Source of the DNA: Nitrospirota bacterium
GTDB lineage: Bacteria; Nitrospirota; Nitrospiria; SBBL01; JAADHI01
DNA length: 64,000 bases
NCBI GenBank assembly: GCA_029261195.1
Contig: JAJDBU010000072.1
Location: 1 to 64,000, forward strand
Reading direction: 5' to 3'
Part shown: one piece after another, positions 42,884 to 52,780 of the stretch
Layout: each line of letters opens with the position of its first letter
Numbering within the stretch: position 1 is the stretch's first letter
Notes under the pieces: generated by a model
Seen by the model: only the letters and a program-made list of their open reading frames with translations
Databases searched by the model: none
Told to the model about the DNA's origin: nothing
Translations under genes and position numbers: made by a program

Positions 42884-45271
42884 GTGTCTGAGCCGAGCGA
42901 AAACGAAATCAAAGAGATTGAAATCCCGACTAAACTGCCTCTGCTGCCTGTCAGGGATATTGTTGTTTTTCCTCACATGGTTCTTCCGCTCTTTGTTGGC
43001 CGTGCGATGTCGGTCAAGGCCATCGAAAAGGCGGTCTCCGAAAACCGGATGGTCCTACTCGTTGCGCAAAAATCTTTAGAGGTGGAATCCCCGAAACCCG
43101 CCGACATCTACAGGCTGGGCACCGTCGGCACAATCATGCGGATGCTGAAGCTTTCAGACGGTCGCATTAAAATATTGGTTCAAGGACTCTCAAAAGCAAA
43201 GATTACCTCCTTTTCAAAAAGAACGCCTTATTATCAAGTCAAGATTCAAAATATCGAAGAGACCCCTTTTGTAAAGATACCGCCTGAAGTCGAGGCCATT
43301 GTTCGCATGGTGAAGGAACAGATGGAGAAAGCCATCTCCTTCGGAAAATTTCTTGTGCCTGATGTGATTGCCTTAATTGAAAATCTGGAAGATCCCGGCC
43401 GCTTGGCCGACCTGATCGCATCCAACCTGGGCCTTAAAGTTGAGGCAGCCCAGGAAATTCTTGAAACGATCGACCCTGTTGAGCGCCTCCGGAAAGTCAG
43501 TGCCCTCATGGCAAAAGAACTTCATGTGATGGGCATGCAACAAAAGATTCAGACAGAAGCCAAGGGAGAAATGGACAAGGTTCAGCGGGAATATTATTTA
43601 AGAGAACAAGTCAAAGCCATCCAAAAAGAGCTGGGAGAGGTTGATGAGCGCGCCAAGGAAGTCGAAGAATTCCGTGAGAAAATTACCGCGGCGAAAATGC
43701 CTCAGAAAGTTTTAAAAGAAGCGAATAAGCAACTCCGGCGTCTTGAACAGATGCACCCCGACTCATCGGAGGCCTCGACGGTTCGGACCTATCTTGAGTG
43801 GATGGCGGAGCTGCCCTGGAGTAAACAGACAAAGGATAAACTCGATATTGGCGCAGCCCAAAAAGTACTGGATGCCGATCACTACGACCTTGAAAAAGTC
43901 AAAGAACGCATACTCGAATACCTTGCCGTGCGAAAGATGAAGGGGAAAATGAAAGGGACGATTCTCTGTTTTGTCGGACCGCCCGGCGTTGGCAAAACCT
44001 CACTCGGGAAGTCCATCGCACGTGCACTCGGTAGGAAATTTGTACGGATTTCCCTTGGCGGCATGCGGGATGAAGCGGAGATTCGCGGACACCGTCGGAC
44101 CTATGTGGGAGCCCTCCCGGGCCGTTTGATCCAGGGAATGAAGCAGGCGGGCACAATGAACCCGGTTTTTATGATGGATGAAATCGACAAGATCGGCAGC
44201 GATTTTCGGGGAGATCCCGCATCGGCCCTGTTGGAGGTCCTCGACCCGGAACAGAACCGAGACTTTTCCGACCACTACCTTGCAGTCCCTTACGATCTTT
44301 CCCGGGTCATGTTTATCACCACGGCCAACCAGATTGACCCGATTCCGATTCCCCTGCGTGACCGGATGGAAATGATTGATCTTTCTGGTTACACAACGGA
44401 AGAAAAAGTCGGTATCGCAAAGCACTTTTTACTTCCGAGACAACTTGAAGAACATGGCACTTCGCCGAAGCGGGTTAAAATTTCAGATGGGGCAATTGAG
44501 AAAATTGTAACCGATTACACCCGTGAAGCCGGCGTTCGGAATCTGGAGCGGAAAATCGCCCAGGTGCTCAGAAAAGTTGCTCGCCGTCTCGCCGAGGGAG
44601 AAAAAAAGCACACGTCGGTGACACCGGCCAACCTCCACCGTTTTCTGGGCATTCCCAAATTTTTACCGGAGATGGAGATTGAGACCGATGAAGTGGGTGT
44701 GGCAACCGGGATGGCCTGGACGCCTACCGGAGGGGATATCATTCGAATCGAGGCGGCCATGATGTCCGGCAAGGGAGCCCTTACGCTCACCGGTTCCCTG
44801 GGTGACGTTATGAAGGAATCTGCCCAGACCGCCCTTTCTTTTATCCGCTCTCAGGAAAAAAGTCTCAAGATCAACGCCGACATCTTTGCTAAAAATGATC
44901 TTCATCTGCATGTCCCGGCAGGCGCCATCCCGAAAGATGGTCCCTCTGCCGGCATTACCATCGCCTCCGCCTTAGCCTCCGCCCTGACCGAAACTGCCCT
45001 AAGGCGAGACATTGCCATGACCGGAGAGATTACGCTTCGTGGCAGGGTACTTCCCATCGGTGGACTGAAAGAAAAGATTCTGGCCGCAAAACGCGCAGGT
45101 TTGGAGAGTATCATCCTTCCGAAGCAAAACGAAAAAGACCTTGAAGAGATTCCAAAGCACCTGCAAAAAGGTCTGAAGTTTATCTTCGCCGCCCATATGG
45201 AAGATGTGCTTGCAGTGATCTTTCAGAAAAAAAGACCGGCAAGAAAGCCGCCCGGCAAGAAGACTATATGA
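42884..45271 (+). CDS. lon: ATP-dependent Lon protease
   Basis: About 795 residues from the GTG at 42884, which has AGAGGAG six bases upstream; the extra 23 codons in the ORF track are hydrophobic and unlike Lon. Substrate-binding N domain ([24 protein letters not shown]), coiled-coil linker, AAA+ domain with [15 protein letters not shown] and [10 protein letters not shown], and the protease domain with the Ser-Lys dyad in [10 protein letters not shown] and [14 protein letters not shown]. Complete. It degrades misfolded and regulatory proteins. A basic C-terminal tail ([12 protein letters not shown]) is added. Confidence 0.95.
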   Translation: MSEPSENEIKEIEIPTKLPLLPVRDIVVFPHMVLPLFVGRAMSVKAIEKAVSENRMVLLVAQKSLEVESPKPADIYRLGTVGTIMRMLKLSDGRIKILVQGLSKAKITSFSKRTPYYQVKIQNIEETPFVKIPPEVEAIVRMVKEQMEKAISFGKFLVPDVIALIENLEDPGRLADLIASNLGLKVEAAQEILETIDPVERLRKVSALMAKELHVMGMQQKIQTEAKGEMDKVQREYYLREQVKAIQKELGEVDERAKEVEEFREKITAAKMPQKVLKEANKQLRRLEQMHPDSSEASTVRTYLEWMAELPWSKQTKDKLDIGAAQKVLDADHYDLEKVKERILEYLAVRKMKGKMKGTILCFVGPPGVGKTSLGKSIARALGRKFVRISLGGMRDEAEIRGHRRTYVGALPGRLIQGMKQAGTMNPVFMMDEIDKIGSDFRGDPASALLEVLDPEQNRDFSDHYLAVPYDLSRVMFITTANQIDPIPIPLRDRMEMIDLSGYTTEEKVGIAKHFLLPRQLEEHGTSPKRVKISDGAIEKIVTDYTREAGVRNLERKIAQVLRKVARRLAEGEKKHTSVTPANLHRFLGIPKFLPEMEIETDEVGVATGMAWTPTGGDIIRIEAAMMSGKGALTLTGSLGDVMKESAQTALSFIRSQEKSLKINADIFAKNDLHLHVPAGAIPKDGPSAGITIASALASALTETALRRDIAMTGEITLRGRVLPIGGLKEKILAAKRAGLESIILPKQNEKDLEEIPKHLQKGLKFIFAAHMEDVLAVIFQKKRPARKPPGKKTI

Positions 45272-45339
45272 AAACTCCCATGAACGCCTTGACAGCTAAA
45301 GCTGCGCCCATGGAAGGTTATATGACCCTATGAAAGCTG

Positions 45340-46368
45340 ATGACAATGAAGGGAATGGGCGAATTCGACTTCATTGAGCGGATTCAAAAACGATTTCCAT
45401 CATCTGAAAAAATTCCTGTAGGCATCGGGGACGATGCCGCAGCGCTAAGCTTCTCCCCGAATAATCTCACCCTTCTGACTACAGACAGCCTCATTGAAAA
45501 AACCCATTTCGATCGCGCTTACTGCACCTTTTTTCAGGTCGGGTATAAGGCTGTCTCCGTCAATTTAAGTGACATTGCCGCAATGGGCGGGAGGCCTCGT
45601 TATTTTCTGATCTCCTTAGGTTTGCCGCCTGACATTCAAATCAACGATCTTGATGCCCTCTACCGTGGCATCGCAAGGGCTAGCCGTGAAGCGGGTATTC
45701 ACTTGGTCGGCGGGAACACCACAGTGACGCAAGGCAATTTTTTTATTTCCATTACCCTCGCCGGAGAGGTTGCTCCCAAAAGACTGGTCCGGAGGTCAGG
45801 AGCCAGTGAGGGCGATAGACTGTATGTGACCGGGACTTTAGGGGATGCCGCCGCCGGACTTGCACTGCTCAGGTCGGGAGACGACCCGTACTCTTTTTCA
45901 AGGCTTGTTCACAGGCAGCAGAGCCCTATGGCGCGTGTGAATGAAGGTTTGCTTCTGGCGGATCAGGAGATTGCATCCGCCATGATTGATATTTCGGATG
46001 GTCTCACTGCCGACCTTGGACACATGATGAAGCAGAGTCATGTCGGTGCGACACTTGAGTTAGCGCAGATCCCAATCTCTCCCGCATTGAAACGCTACGC
46101 CTTAAAGGCTGGAGTCGATGCCTTGGACTTTGCTTTGTATGGCGGAGAAGATTACGAATTACTTTTTTCTGTGCCGGAGAAAAGGCTTCATAAGCTGGAG
46201 CGCTTGATTGGGGAAGACGTGATTCAGGCGATTCAAATAGGCAGGCTGATATCAACAAGAAAAGGGCTTGTTGGTCGGGATGACAAAGGAAAACTCAATA
46301 AAATAAGCCCAAAGGGCTATGACCATCTTCGATTGAATCAGGAAAAGACGCAATCGACTCAAAGTTGA
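45340..46368 (+). CDS. thiL: Thiamine-monophosphate kinase
   Basis: A 342-residue ATP-dependent kinase forming thiamine pyrophosphate. EFDFIERIQKRFP and IGDDAAALSF are the ThiL start, TDSLIEKTHFD and SVNLSDIAAMGGRPRYFL the metal and substrate loops, GGNTTVTQG, and DISDGLTADLGHM the distal catalytic Asp pair. Start could be any of three ATGs at 45340, 45346 or 45355; the family begins close to GEFDFI, so the last two are possible. No other thiamine gene is near. Confidence 0.93.
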   Translation: MTMKGMGEFDFIERIQKRFPSSEKIPVGIGDDAAALSFSPNNLTLLTTDSLIEKTHFDRAYCTFFQVGYKAVSVNLSDIAAMGGRPRYFLISLGLPPDIQINDLDALYRGIARASREAGIHLVGGNTTVTQGNFFISITLAGEVAPKRLVRRSGASEGDRLYVTGTLGDAAAGLALLRSGDDPYSFSRLVHRQQSPMARVNEGLLLADQEIASAMIDISDGLTADLGHMMKQSHVGATLELAQIPISPALKRYALKAGVDALDFALYGGEDYELLFSVPEKRLHKLERLIGEDVIQAIQIGRLISTRKGLVGRDDKGKLNKISPKGYDHLRLNQEKTQSTQS

Positions 46369-46563
46369 GTCCCTCGGCTAAGGCGCTAAGCCGTAACTCT
46401 AAACGCTTAGCTGTACAAAACACCCCGAATTGCCTCTGTATCTGTTGCACCGGGAAATTACTAAGGCATTTTCCGCAATGTTTAAGAGAAGAAGGTTAAG
46501 TATCGGGCTGGTGAAATTGATGCTTACCGAAGTGTCCGCAATAAAAAGAGCCTGGTCTTCAGT

Positions 46564-46680
46564 TTACTGATTGGCAAAAAGATTTGTCGTGGGCGATATG
46601 ACGATGACCAATTGGAAGATGATAAATCCGACGAGCAACATTGCAGCAACGTAGGCGGCTGATTTCAAATGCTTTTTCAT
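46564..46680 (-). CDS. 38-residue single-span membrane protein
   Basis: Not in the ORF track because of its length. MKKHLKSAAYVAAMLLVGFI begins a 38-residue peptide: a Lys-rich cytoplasmic start, one membrane helix (about residues 9-29) and a short polar tail ending FANQ. GGAGG lies a few bases before the ATG, ending exactly as expected, and the region has no other gene. The composition is typical of membrane mini-proteins that associate with larger complexes. Partner unknown. Confidence 0.65.
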   Translation of the reverse strand: MKKHLKSAAYVAAMLLVGFIIFQLVIVISPTTNLFANQ

Positions 46681-46766
46681 GCTAACCTCCAAAATATAAA
46701 TGCTAGACCCTACCGAAAAAAGACCTTCCTTGTCAATGTGCCTGACTGTCTCCTTAAATTTTTGTG

Positions 46767-47597
46767 CTAGTCTCCATCCTGGGTGAAGGCATAGCTGCCG
46801 GTTTTTTCAGTGAAGGGGAGGAGTAATATTTTTGGTAGTGTCAGCTTCATCGGGTCTCTGAATTGATCCAGTCCGATGGTCATGCCGAGATAACCCTCTT
46901 GTGGATGGTGTTTATAGGTTCCCAATAGCATGTCCCACCAGGGCAGGTTAAAACCGAAGTTGCGGTTGGTCTCTTCACGAATGACGGAGTGGTGAATGAG
47001 GTGCATGTCGGGCGTCACGATGAAGCAGCGTAGAATCCCATCAATTTTTTTCGGGATCTGCACATTGCTGTGATTGAACATCGCCGTCATGTTGAGCAGC
47101 ACTTCAAAGATCAGGACAGCTTCCGGCGAGGCGCCGATGAATACGACACTGGCCAGTTTGATGCCCATTGACAGGATGATTTCAATGGGATGAAAACGGG
47201 AACCCGAGGTGACATCCAGGTCGAGGTCGGCATGATGGACCATGTGGAGTCTCCACAAGGCCGGCACGGCATGGAACATGACATGTTGAAGGTAGATGAT
47301 GAGGTCGAGCGTGATGACGGCCAAGAACAGGGATAGCCATTCAGGACAGCGCCAGTAGTTTAATATGCCCCAGCCCTCTTGATCTGCAAGCACGGCTGCA
47401 CCGACTGCGGCGCTTGAAAAGAGGGCTCGAAGCAAAAGAGTGTTAATCAGCGTGATGCCGATATTGGTAAGCCAGCGTTTCGGTTTTGAAGTGCTAAGGG
47501 GTCGCCTTGGGGACAGGGACTCCCAAAGGGCCATCAGGGCAAAAACACCCAAGAAGCAAAGCGCCCGGATTGTGGGTTCATGCTCAATCATGGTCAC
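46767..47597 (-). CDS. Fatty acid hydroxylase/sterol desaturase-family membrane protein
   Basis: A 276-residue membrane protein with the eight-histidine pattern of the superfamily: HVMFHAVPALWRLHMVHHAD, FNHSNVQ and MHLIHHSVIREETNRNFG, which bind a di-iron centre. About four helices. Members hydroxylate or desaturate lipids such as hopanoids, sterols or carotenoids. Start is GTG at 47597 or ATG at 47591; GGGGG spacing favours the former. It follows hemE after 21 bases on the same strand. Confidence 0.85.
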   Translation of the reverse strand: MTMIEHEPTIRALCFLGVFALMALWESLSPRRPLSTSKPKRWLTNIGITLINTLLLRALFSSAAVGAAVLADQEGWGILNYWRCPEWLSLFLAVITLDLIIYLQHVMFHAVPALWRLHMVHHADLDLDVTSGSRFHPIEIILSMGIKLASVVFIGASPEAVLIFEVLLNMTAMFNHSNVQIPKKIDGILRCFIVTPDMHLIHHSVIREETNRNFGFNLPWWDMLLGTYKHHPQEGYLGMTIGLDQFRDPMKLTLPKILLLPFTEKTGSYAFTQDGD

Positions 47598-47618
47598 TGT
47601 AGAAGCCCCCGGCCAGGG

Positions 47619-48656
47619 CTATTGTTCCGCCAGGATTGCAGCGCTTTTTTGATGAACCCTATCAATGACCGCTTCCACGGCCTCTAAAGGCGTTTCAGGC
47701 AAGATGCCGTGGCCTAAGTTGAAGATGTGTCCGGGGCGTTTTCCCGCACGCTTGAGGATGTTATCCACCCGTTTTTCAATCTCCGGAATCGGGGCAAAAA
47801 GAGTCAGGGGGTCGAGGTTACCCTGGACGGCGACATCGTGTCCTAAGCGATTCCAGGCTTCATCAAGCTCAACTCGCCAGTCCAGGCCGATGACATCGCC
47901 ACCGGCCTCTTTTTGCTGATCAAGCAGGGTTGAGGTTCCGGTTCCAAAATGGAGGACCGGCACACCAAAGGTATGGAGTTCGGTCATGAGTTGTTTCATA
48001 TGGGGGAAAACGTATCGACGGTAATCTCCGGGAGAAAGGGTGCCAATCCAGCTGTCAAAAATCTGAATGGCCTGTGCTCCTGCTTTGACTTGGGCGGCAA
48101 GGTAGTCTGCGATGACACGGCCCAGTTTTGACATTAATTGAGTCCAGAGCTCCGGTGCGCCATACATCATTTTTTTTGTATGGAGATAGTTTCGGGAAGA
48201 GCTGCCTTCGATCATGTAACTGGCCAGGGTAAAAGGCGCCCCTGAAAATCCGATTAAGGGCACATTGAGGGCGGCGCGAACCTGGCGGATTGACTGGAGC
48301 ACAAAGGCTAATGATTCTTCGGGTTCAACCGGTTTCAATGCCTCGATATCTTTTTTATCTCGAAGCGGATTGTGGATGACCGGGCCCTCCCCTTTGACAA
48401 ACTCAAGATTGAGACCCATCGGCTCTAGCGGCAGCAGGATGTCGGCGAAGATAATTGAGGCGTCAAAATCGAAGCGTTCAATCGGTTGCAGGGTGACTTC
48501 GGTGGCCAGATCGGGAGTTTTACAGACGGTCAAGAGTGAATGTTTCGCCCGGATGTCACGAAAGGCCTTCATGTAACGCCCAGCTTGGCGCATAAACCAG
48601 ACCGGGGTGGCGTCTACCGGTTCACGCCGACAAGCCCTTAAAAATCGATCATTCAT
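47619..48656 (-). CDS. hemE: Uroporphyrinogen decarboxylase
   Basis: About 345 residues from the ATG at 48656, preceded by TAGGAG; the ORF track adds 30 implausible codons. NDRFLRACRREPVDATPVWFMRQAGRYM is the invariant start with active-site Arg residues, FADILLPLEPMG and GFSGAPFTLASYMIEG follow, and HFGTGTSTLL, GLDWRVELD and FNLGHGILPETP close the site. It converts uroporphyrinogen III to coproporphyrinogen III, feeding the haem needed by the many cytochromes here. No other hem gene is adjacent. Confidence 0.96.
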   Translation of the reverse strand: MNDRFLRACRREPVDATPVWFMRQAGRYMKAFRDIRAKHSLLTVCKTPDLATEVTLQPIERFDFDASIIFADILLPLEPMGLNLEFVKGEGPVIHNPLRDKKDIEALKPVEPEESLAFVLQSIRQVRAALNVPLIGFSGAPFTLASYMIEGSSSRNYLHTKKMMYGAPELWTQLMSKLGRVIADYLAAQVKAGAQAIQIFDSWIGTLSPGDYRRYVFPHMKQLMTELHTFGVPVLHFGTGTSTLLDQQKEAGGDVIGLDWRVELDEAWNRLGHDVAVQGNLDPLTLFAPIPEIEKRVDNILKRAGKRPGHIFNLGHGILPETPLEAVEAVIDRVHQKSAAILAEQ

Positions 48657-48778
48657 TTTTACTCCTAAGTAATGGTTATCGCTGAGAAAAAGTCGGCGGA
48701 TTTTAGCACTCCCCTTTGGGGGAGTCAATGACGCTTTGGAAGCCAATTTTCCTGGTTTGAGCCTTCTAAAAGACTTGT

Positions 48779-48829
48779 CATATCCCTTCTCTGTAGGGAC
48801 GGTTTTTATTCTTACAGAGAAGGGATATG
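48779..48829. terminator. 17-bp inverted repeat after the patatin gene
   Basis: CATATCCCTTCTCTGTA and its exact complement flank a 17-base T-rich loop. It starts 14 bases after the patatin stop on the minus strand, where a terminator would be expected, but the T-run after the stem is poor (AAGTCTTTT). A perfect stem this long could instead be a palindromic element. Confidence 0.65.
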
Positions 48830-48842
48830 GGAATTCGGGCGA

Positions 48843-49976
48843 TTAGGCCGGGTGGTTTTGGAAATGTTTTCTCATGGCTTTTCGACCGGCCTCAAGCAAG
48901 GCTGTCAGGCGGGCATCACTCATATCGAACTCAGTTGTTCCGTATCCCTTTGCAGGGAGTCGGCAAATTTCAGCTTCATGGGCCTCCATAATCTGCCTGT
49001 CATGGGCGTCGGTCATCGTGTCGATTAACCTTGAAATCCGCTGCACTGTTTTTAAGCGTCGCACATTGTGCAGCATCCCCCTTTCGAGGTCTTCATCTCC
49101 GGCCTCTTCATCCCGTTTAGCTAAACTTGTGGCAACCTCAAGTTTTTCATCAATCAAAAACCCAAGGTTAGGCACGGCATTCGGGTCAGTATCGCCCATG
49201 ACAGTACGGACGGATTCGTCTGTAGATGTGAGTAAATGGATCGGAAAGTTGGAGAGGACGCCTCCGTCAACAATGGTATCTCCTGTGATATTCTTTGATC
49301 GATAGCTTCCCCAGTTTTCTTTCCAACGCACCTCCTGCCAAACGAAGGGGATGCTCATCGACATTCGCACCGCCCAGACGACAGGGCAATCCGGCGCTGT
49401 CCGATGATTTAAAATCAGCATTTCATTGGCCGCTGTGTCAGAAGCAATTAATGTCAGGTCGCTCCCGGTTTGTTGCTGAAACTCTGCAAGGGTGCTGTCT
49501 CCCAAACCAGCGATTTTTACGTCGAGTTTTTCTCGAAGCCAATTGACAAAAGCATTGCCAGCATAAAGCCCTCCACGCTCTATGAAAGAGAACATCTCTC
49601 GATACGCGTCGATTTTCATCAGTTGCTCGAATATTCTACCATCGACGTAGTTTTCCGCCATCCCTGGTACCCAGGGGATGTCAACCTTTTTAAAGATCGA
49701 ATAGGTTAAACTGTTTTCAATGTCGTGCTTTTTAAATTTAGCGGGGATATCCATGAAAGAGGAGAAACGCGGTTTGCCATCCGGCAGTTTCTCGTTTACT
49801 GCCTCAAGCAATTCTCCCGAACGATATTTGGCTGCGAGCAGGGTCGCGGTAATTGCCCCGGCGGATGTACCCACAAAGCGTCGTGCGTGATGTCCCTGCT
49901 CTTCAAACACCTCAAGTGCGCCGACAAATACTGACCCTTTTGCGCCGCCTCCCTCAAATACAAGATCAAATTCCAT
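48843..49976 (-). CDS. Patatin-like phospholipase
   Basis: A 377-residue acyl hydrolase. LVFEGGGAKGSVFVGAL is the oxyanion loop, FVGTSAGAITATLLA the GxSxG with catalytic Ser, and DGGVLSNFPIHLL the catalytic Asp. No signal peptide or barrel domain is present, so it is a cytoplasmic or injected-type enzyme rather than an autotransporter. GGAGG precedes the ATG. No toxin-immunity or secretion genes are next to it. Confidence 0.9.
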   Translation of the reverse strand: MEFDLVFEGGGAKGSVFVGALEVFEEQGHHARRFVGTSAGAITATLLAAKYRSGELLEAVNEKLPDGKPRFSSFMDIPAKFKKHDIENSLTYSIFKKVDIPWVPGMAENYVDGRIFEQLMKIDAYREMFSFIERGGLYAGNAFVNWLREKLDVKIAGLGDSTLAEFQQQTGSDLTLIASDTAANEMLILNHRTAPDCPVVWAVRMSMSIPFVWQEVRWKENWGSYRSKNITGDTIVDGGVLSNFPIHLLTSTDESVRTVMGDTDPNAVPNLGFLIDEKLEVATSLAKRDEEAGDEDLERGMLHNVRRLKTVQRISRLIDTMTDAHDRQIMEAHEAEICRLPAKGYGTTEFDMSDARLTALLEAGRKAMRKHFQNHPA

Positions 49977-50160
49977 TTTTACCTCCTTTTTTATGGGTGA
50001 AGTGATGTTGTGTCATAATGACACTGACTATACAAAATAGGTGTATGGCGAATGCGATGTTATTGTTCATACAATTAAGAAGGAAGATCTGTCAAGTCGA
50101 ATATTGTCGGTTGTGGCTCCGATACTTCGGAGTCAGGTGAAAAAATGCAGATTTCCATTC

Positions 50161-50189
50161 TTGACTTGCTTATGATGGCCCACTATACT
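50161..50189 (+). promoter_or_regulatory. Sigma-70 promoter of the ffh-rpsP operon
   Basis: TTGACT, a 17-base spacer and TATACT lie 36 bases upstream of the ffh start. Both hexamers differ from consensus at one position and spacing is optimal. Confidence 0.75.
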
Positions 50190-50224
50190 CCCCCCTGTTT
50201 TTTCTATAATAAGATGTCTCTATC

Positions 50225-51556
50225 ATGTTGGAAAATATAACAAAAAAGCTCGATTCCCTTTTAAAAAAACTTAAAGGGCGAGGTCTTTTAACCGAGCAAA
50301 ATATTGATGATGCCCTCAAGGAGGTTCGCATTGCCCTTCTGGAGGCAGACGTCCATTACAAGGTTGCCATATCCTTCTGCGAATCTGTCCGGAAAAAGGC
50401 GGTTGGCAAGGAGGTCTTAGAAAGCCTCACGCCAGGCCAGCAAGTCGTGAAGGTGGTCTGGGAAGAGTTGACCGAGTTGATGGGTTCGAAAGAGCGGGGG
50501 ATCGCCCTCGCCTCGAAACCGCCGACCGTCCTCATGCTGGTGGGGCTGCAAGGTTCCGGAAAGACAACGACGGCGGGGAAGCTCTCCCGATTTTTCCAGA
50601 AAAAAGACAAACGTGTTCTGCTCGTTGGTGCCGATTTGCAGCGGCCCGCAGCCTTAGATCAATTACAGATTTTGGGCAAGGAGATCGGCGTTTCGGTGCT
50701 TTCACCGGACGGACAAAAAGATCCTGTCGTTGTTGCAAAAAATGGGATCGAATACGCCCGGGTCGAGTGTTTTGATGTCGTGATTATTGACACGGCCGGT
50801 CGAATCGAAATTGATCAGGATTTAATGGCGGAACTGGTCCGGATGAAAAAGGAGATTTCGCCGGATGAGACCCTTCTGATTGCTGATGCGATGACGGGGC
50901 AGGTTGCCGTCAATGTGGCGCAGGTTTTCCATGAACAACTCCATGTGACTGGTGTGATCTTGAGCAAGGCGGAAGGGGATGCGCGGGGCGGTGCGATTTT
51001 GTCGATTCGCTCGGTCACAGGTGCGCCTGTTCGTTTTATTGGGACAGGTGAAAAACCGGACGCGCTGGAACTCTTTCATCCTGATCGGATGGCTTCCCGT
51101 ATTCTCGGCATGGGTGATATTCTCTCTCTTGTCGAGTTGGCAGAGGAAAAGGTTGATAAAGCGGAAGCTGCCCAAATTGAGAAGAAGCTCGGGAAAAATC
51201 GTTTTACCCTTGAAGATTTTAGCCAGCAACTGAAGCAGATCAAAAAGATGGGCGGCGCTGCAAAACTGCTCGACATGGTGCCGGGCATGAATCGGATGAA
51301 GGCCCTTCCCGATCAAGACAAGGTCGAGAGAGAAATGAAATCGGTTGAGGCCATTATTTCGTCGATGACTCAGAAAGAGCGGCGAGATCCAACTGTGATC
51401 AACGGCAGCCGTAGAAAGCGGATCTCAAAAGGGAGTGGCACTTCTGTTCAAGAGATAAACCGACTGCTCAAGCAGTTTCAGCAGGCGAAGAAAATGATGA
51501 AGCGGATGTCGTCCGGAAAGGGACGAGGTCTGAAGGGTATGCCGATGTCATTTTGA
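50225..51556 (+). CDS. ffh: Signal recognition particle GTPase
   Basis: A 443-residue SRP54 homologue that binds signal sequences and 4.5S RNA and delivers ribosomes to FtsY. N-terminal helical bundle, G domain with GLQGSGKTTTAGKLS, IIDTAGRIEID and SKAEGDARGGA (the GTP-base motif is normally TKxD; here SKAE), and a Met-rich M domain (MGGAAKLLDMVPGMNRMKAL...KKMMKRMSSGKG). The SKAE motif differs from the usual TKLD, a small oddity. First gene of a ribosome and tRNA maturation operon in the common order ffh-rpsP-khpA-rimM-trmD-rplS. Confidence 0.95.
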   Translation: MLENITKKLDSLLKKLKGRGLLTEQNIDDALKEVRIALLEADVHYKVAISFCESVRKKAVGKEVLESLTPGQQVVKVVWEELTELMGSKERGIALASKPPTVLMLVGLQGSGKTTTAGKLSRFFQKKDKRVLLVGADLQRPAALDQLQILGKEIGVSVLSPDGQKDPVVVAKNGIEYARVECFDVVIIDTAGRIEIDQDLMAELVRMKKEISPDETLLIADAMTGQVAVNVAQVFHEQLHVTGVILSKAEGDARGGAILSIRSVTGAPVRFIGTGEKPDALELFHPDRMASRILGMGDILSLVELAEEKVDKAEAAQIEKKLGKNRFTLEDFSQQLKQIKKMGGAAKLLDMVPGMNRMKALPDQDKVEREMKSVEAIISSMTQKERRDPTVINGSRRKRISKGSGTSVQEINRLLKQFQQAKKMMKRMSSGKGRGLKGMPMSF

Positions 51557-51636
51557 CATAAGAAGCTTAGGGGCTTACAAGCAGTATTGTAAGGCTGTTA
51601 TAATGGCAAAAATATATATAAACAGAGGGAATGTGA

Positions 51637-51912
51637 ATGTCAGTAACAATTAGATTGACCCGAAAAGGAAGACATAAAAGACCGTTTTACCGAATGGTTG
51701 TTGCGGATACAGAGGCACCGAGGGATGGAAAGTTTATTGAGATTTTGGGCACATATAACCCTCTTGGTCAGGAAACAGCCGTTCAAATTAAGGAAGAACG
51801 GGCAATCCACTGGATCAATCAAGGTGCCTTGGTTAGCGACACGGTAAAGTCACTCTTCAAAAAATCGAAATTATTTAGACAAGCAGCCGAACAGAAACAG
51901 AAGCCATCGTAA
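51637..51912 (+). CDS. rpsP: 30S ribosomal protein S16
   Basis: A 91-residue S16 protein. [42 protein letters not shown] is the well conserved N-terminal half, and the C-terminal [17 protein letters not shown] matches the helix. Lies 80 bases after ffh. Confidence 0.97.
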   Translation: MSVTIRLTRKGRHKRPFYRMVVADTEAPRDGKFIEILGTYNPLGQETAVQIKEERAIHWINQGALVSDTVKSLFKKSKLFRQAAEQKQKPS

Positions 51913-51970
51913 TTCGCTAAGACAAAAGATTTGTCTTTTTCCTATAGATCTGCCAATGGAGGTGTCGTCG

Positions 51971-52201
51971 ATGAGAGAGTTGATTGAGTTTATTGCAAAA
52001 TCGCTTGTAGATAGACCTGAAAATGTCGTCGTAAAAGACACAGAGGGCGAAAAAACAACGATTATTGAGTTGAGAGTGGCGCAAGAAGACTTGGGAAAAG
52101 TGATCGGAAAACAGGGACGGACGGCAAGGGCGATGCGAACGATCTTGAATGCCGCAGGTACAAAAATTGGAAAAAGGTGTGTCCTCGAAATTTTGGAGTA
52201 G
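51971..52201 (+). CDS. khpA: KH-domain RNA-binding protein
   Basis: A 76-residue KH-domain protein from the ATG at 51971, six bases after GGAGGTG; the ORF-track ATG five codons earlier overlaps that ribosome site. [26 protein letters not shown] contains the GxxG loop. KhpA-type proteins bind small and ribosomal RNA. It sits between rpsP and rimM, as usual. Confidence 0.92.
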   Translation: MRELIEFIAKSLVDRPENVVVKDTEGEKTTIIELRVAQEDLGKVIGKQGRTARAMRTILNAAGTKIGKRCVLEILE

Positions 52202-52264
52202 GTGCCGTTCTTGCCTTGTTGCCTTGTTGCCTGTCTGCCGTCTTAAGGTGTGTGAATCTCAAAT

Positions 52265-52780
52265 TTGCAGGAAGATAAAGTCACAATCGGAAAGGTTCTC
52301 AAGCCCTTCGGTGTACGTGGAGAGGTTAAAGTCTTTCCTTTAACCGATAAGCCGGAACGGTTTCAGGATCTTGAAGAAGTCACGATTAAAACAAAGGAGG
52401 AGCAGCATCTGCGATATCGACTTTTGCAGGTGGCATTGCGGCCTCCATTTGTTTATGTCGCTTTTGAGGGGATAAATTGCCCAGAGGATGTTGATCCGAT
52501 ACGGGGTGGCTTGATTCAAGTGCCGGTGTCGGAACGGATCTCTCTACCGGAGGGAGAATATTTTCAGTCCGATTTGATCGGTCTTGAGGTTTACCGGGTC
52601 GATGGTGCATACGTGGGAAGAATTACTGAAATTGTAGAAACAGGGGTGAATGATCTCTTCGTTGTAAAAAATGGGAAACGTGAGATGCTGATTCCGGCGC
52701 TTCGGAAGATCGTTAAGGCAATTGATTTGAAGCAGAACCGGATGGAGATTGATCCACCGGAAGGTTTGTTAACATTGTGA
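52265..52780 (+). CDS. rimM: 16S rRNA processing protein
   Basis: A 171-residue ribosome maturation factor that helps assemble the 30S head with S19. VTIGKVLKPFGVRGEVKVFPLTD is the typical start and the PRC-barrel domain follows (YFQSDLIGLEVYRVDGAYVGRITEI). It starts with TTG at 52265; no better start keeps the conserved N-terminus. Its stop overlaps the GTG of trmD. Confidence 0.92.
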   Translation: MQEDKVTIGKVLKPFGVRGEVKVFPLTDKPERFQDLEEVTIKTKEEQHLRYRLLQVALRPPFVYVAFEGINCPEDVDPIRGGLIQVPVSERISLPEGEYFQSDLIGLEVYRVDGAYVGRITEIVETGVNDLFVVKNGKREMLIPALRKIVKAIDLKQNRMEIDPPEGLLTL

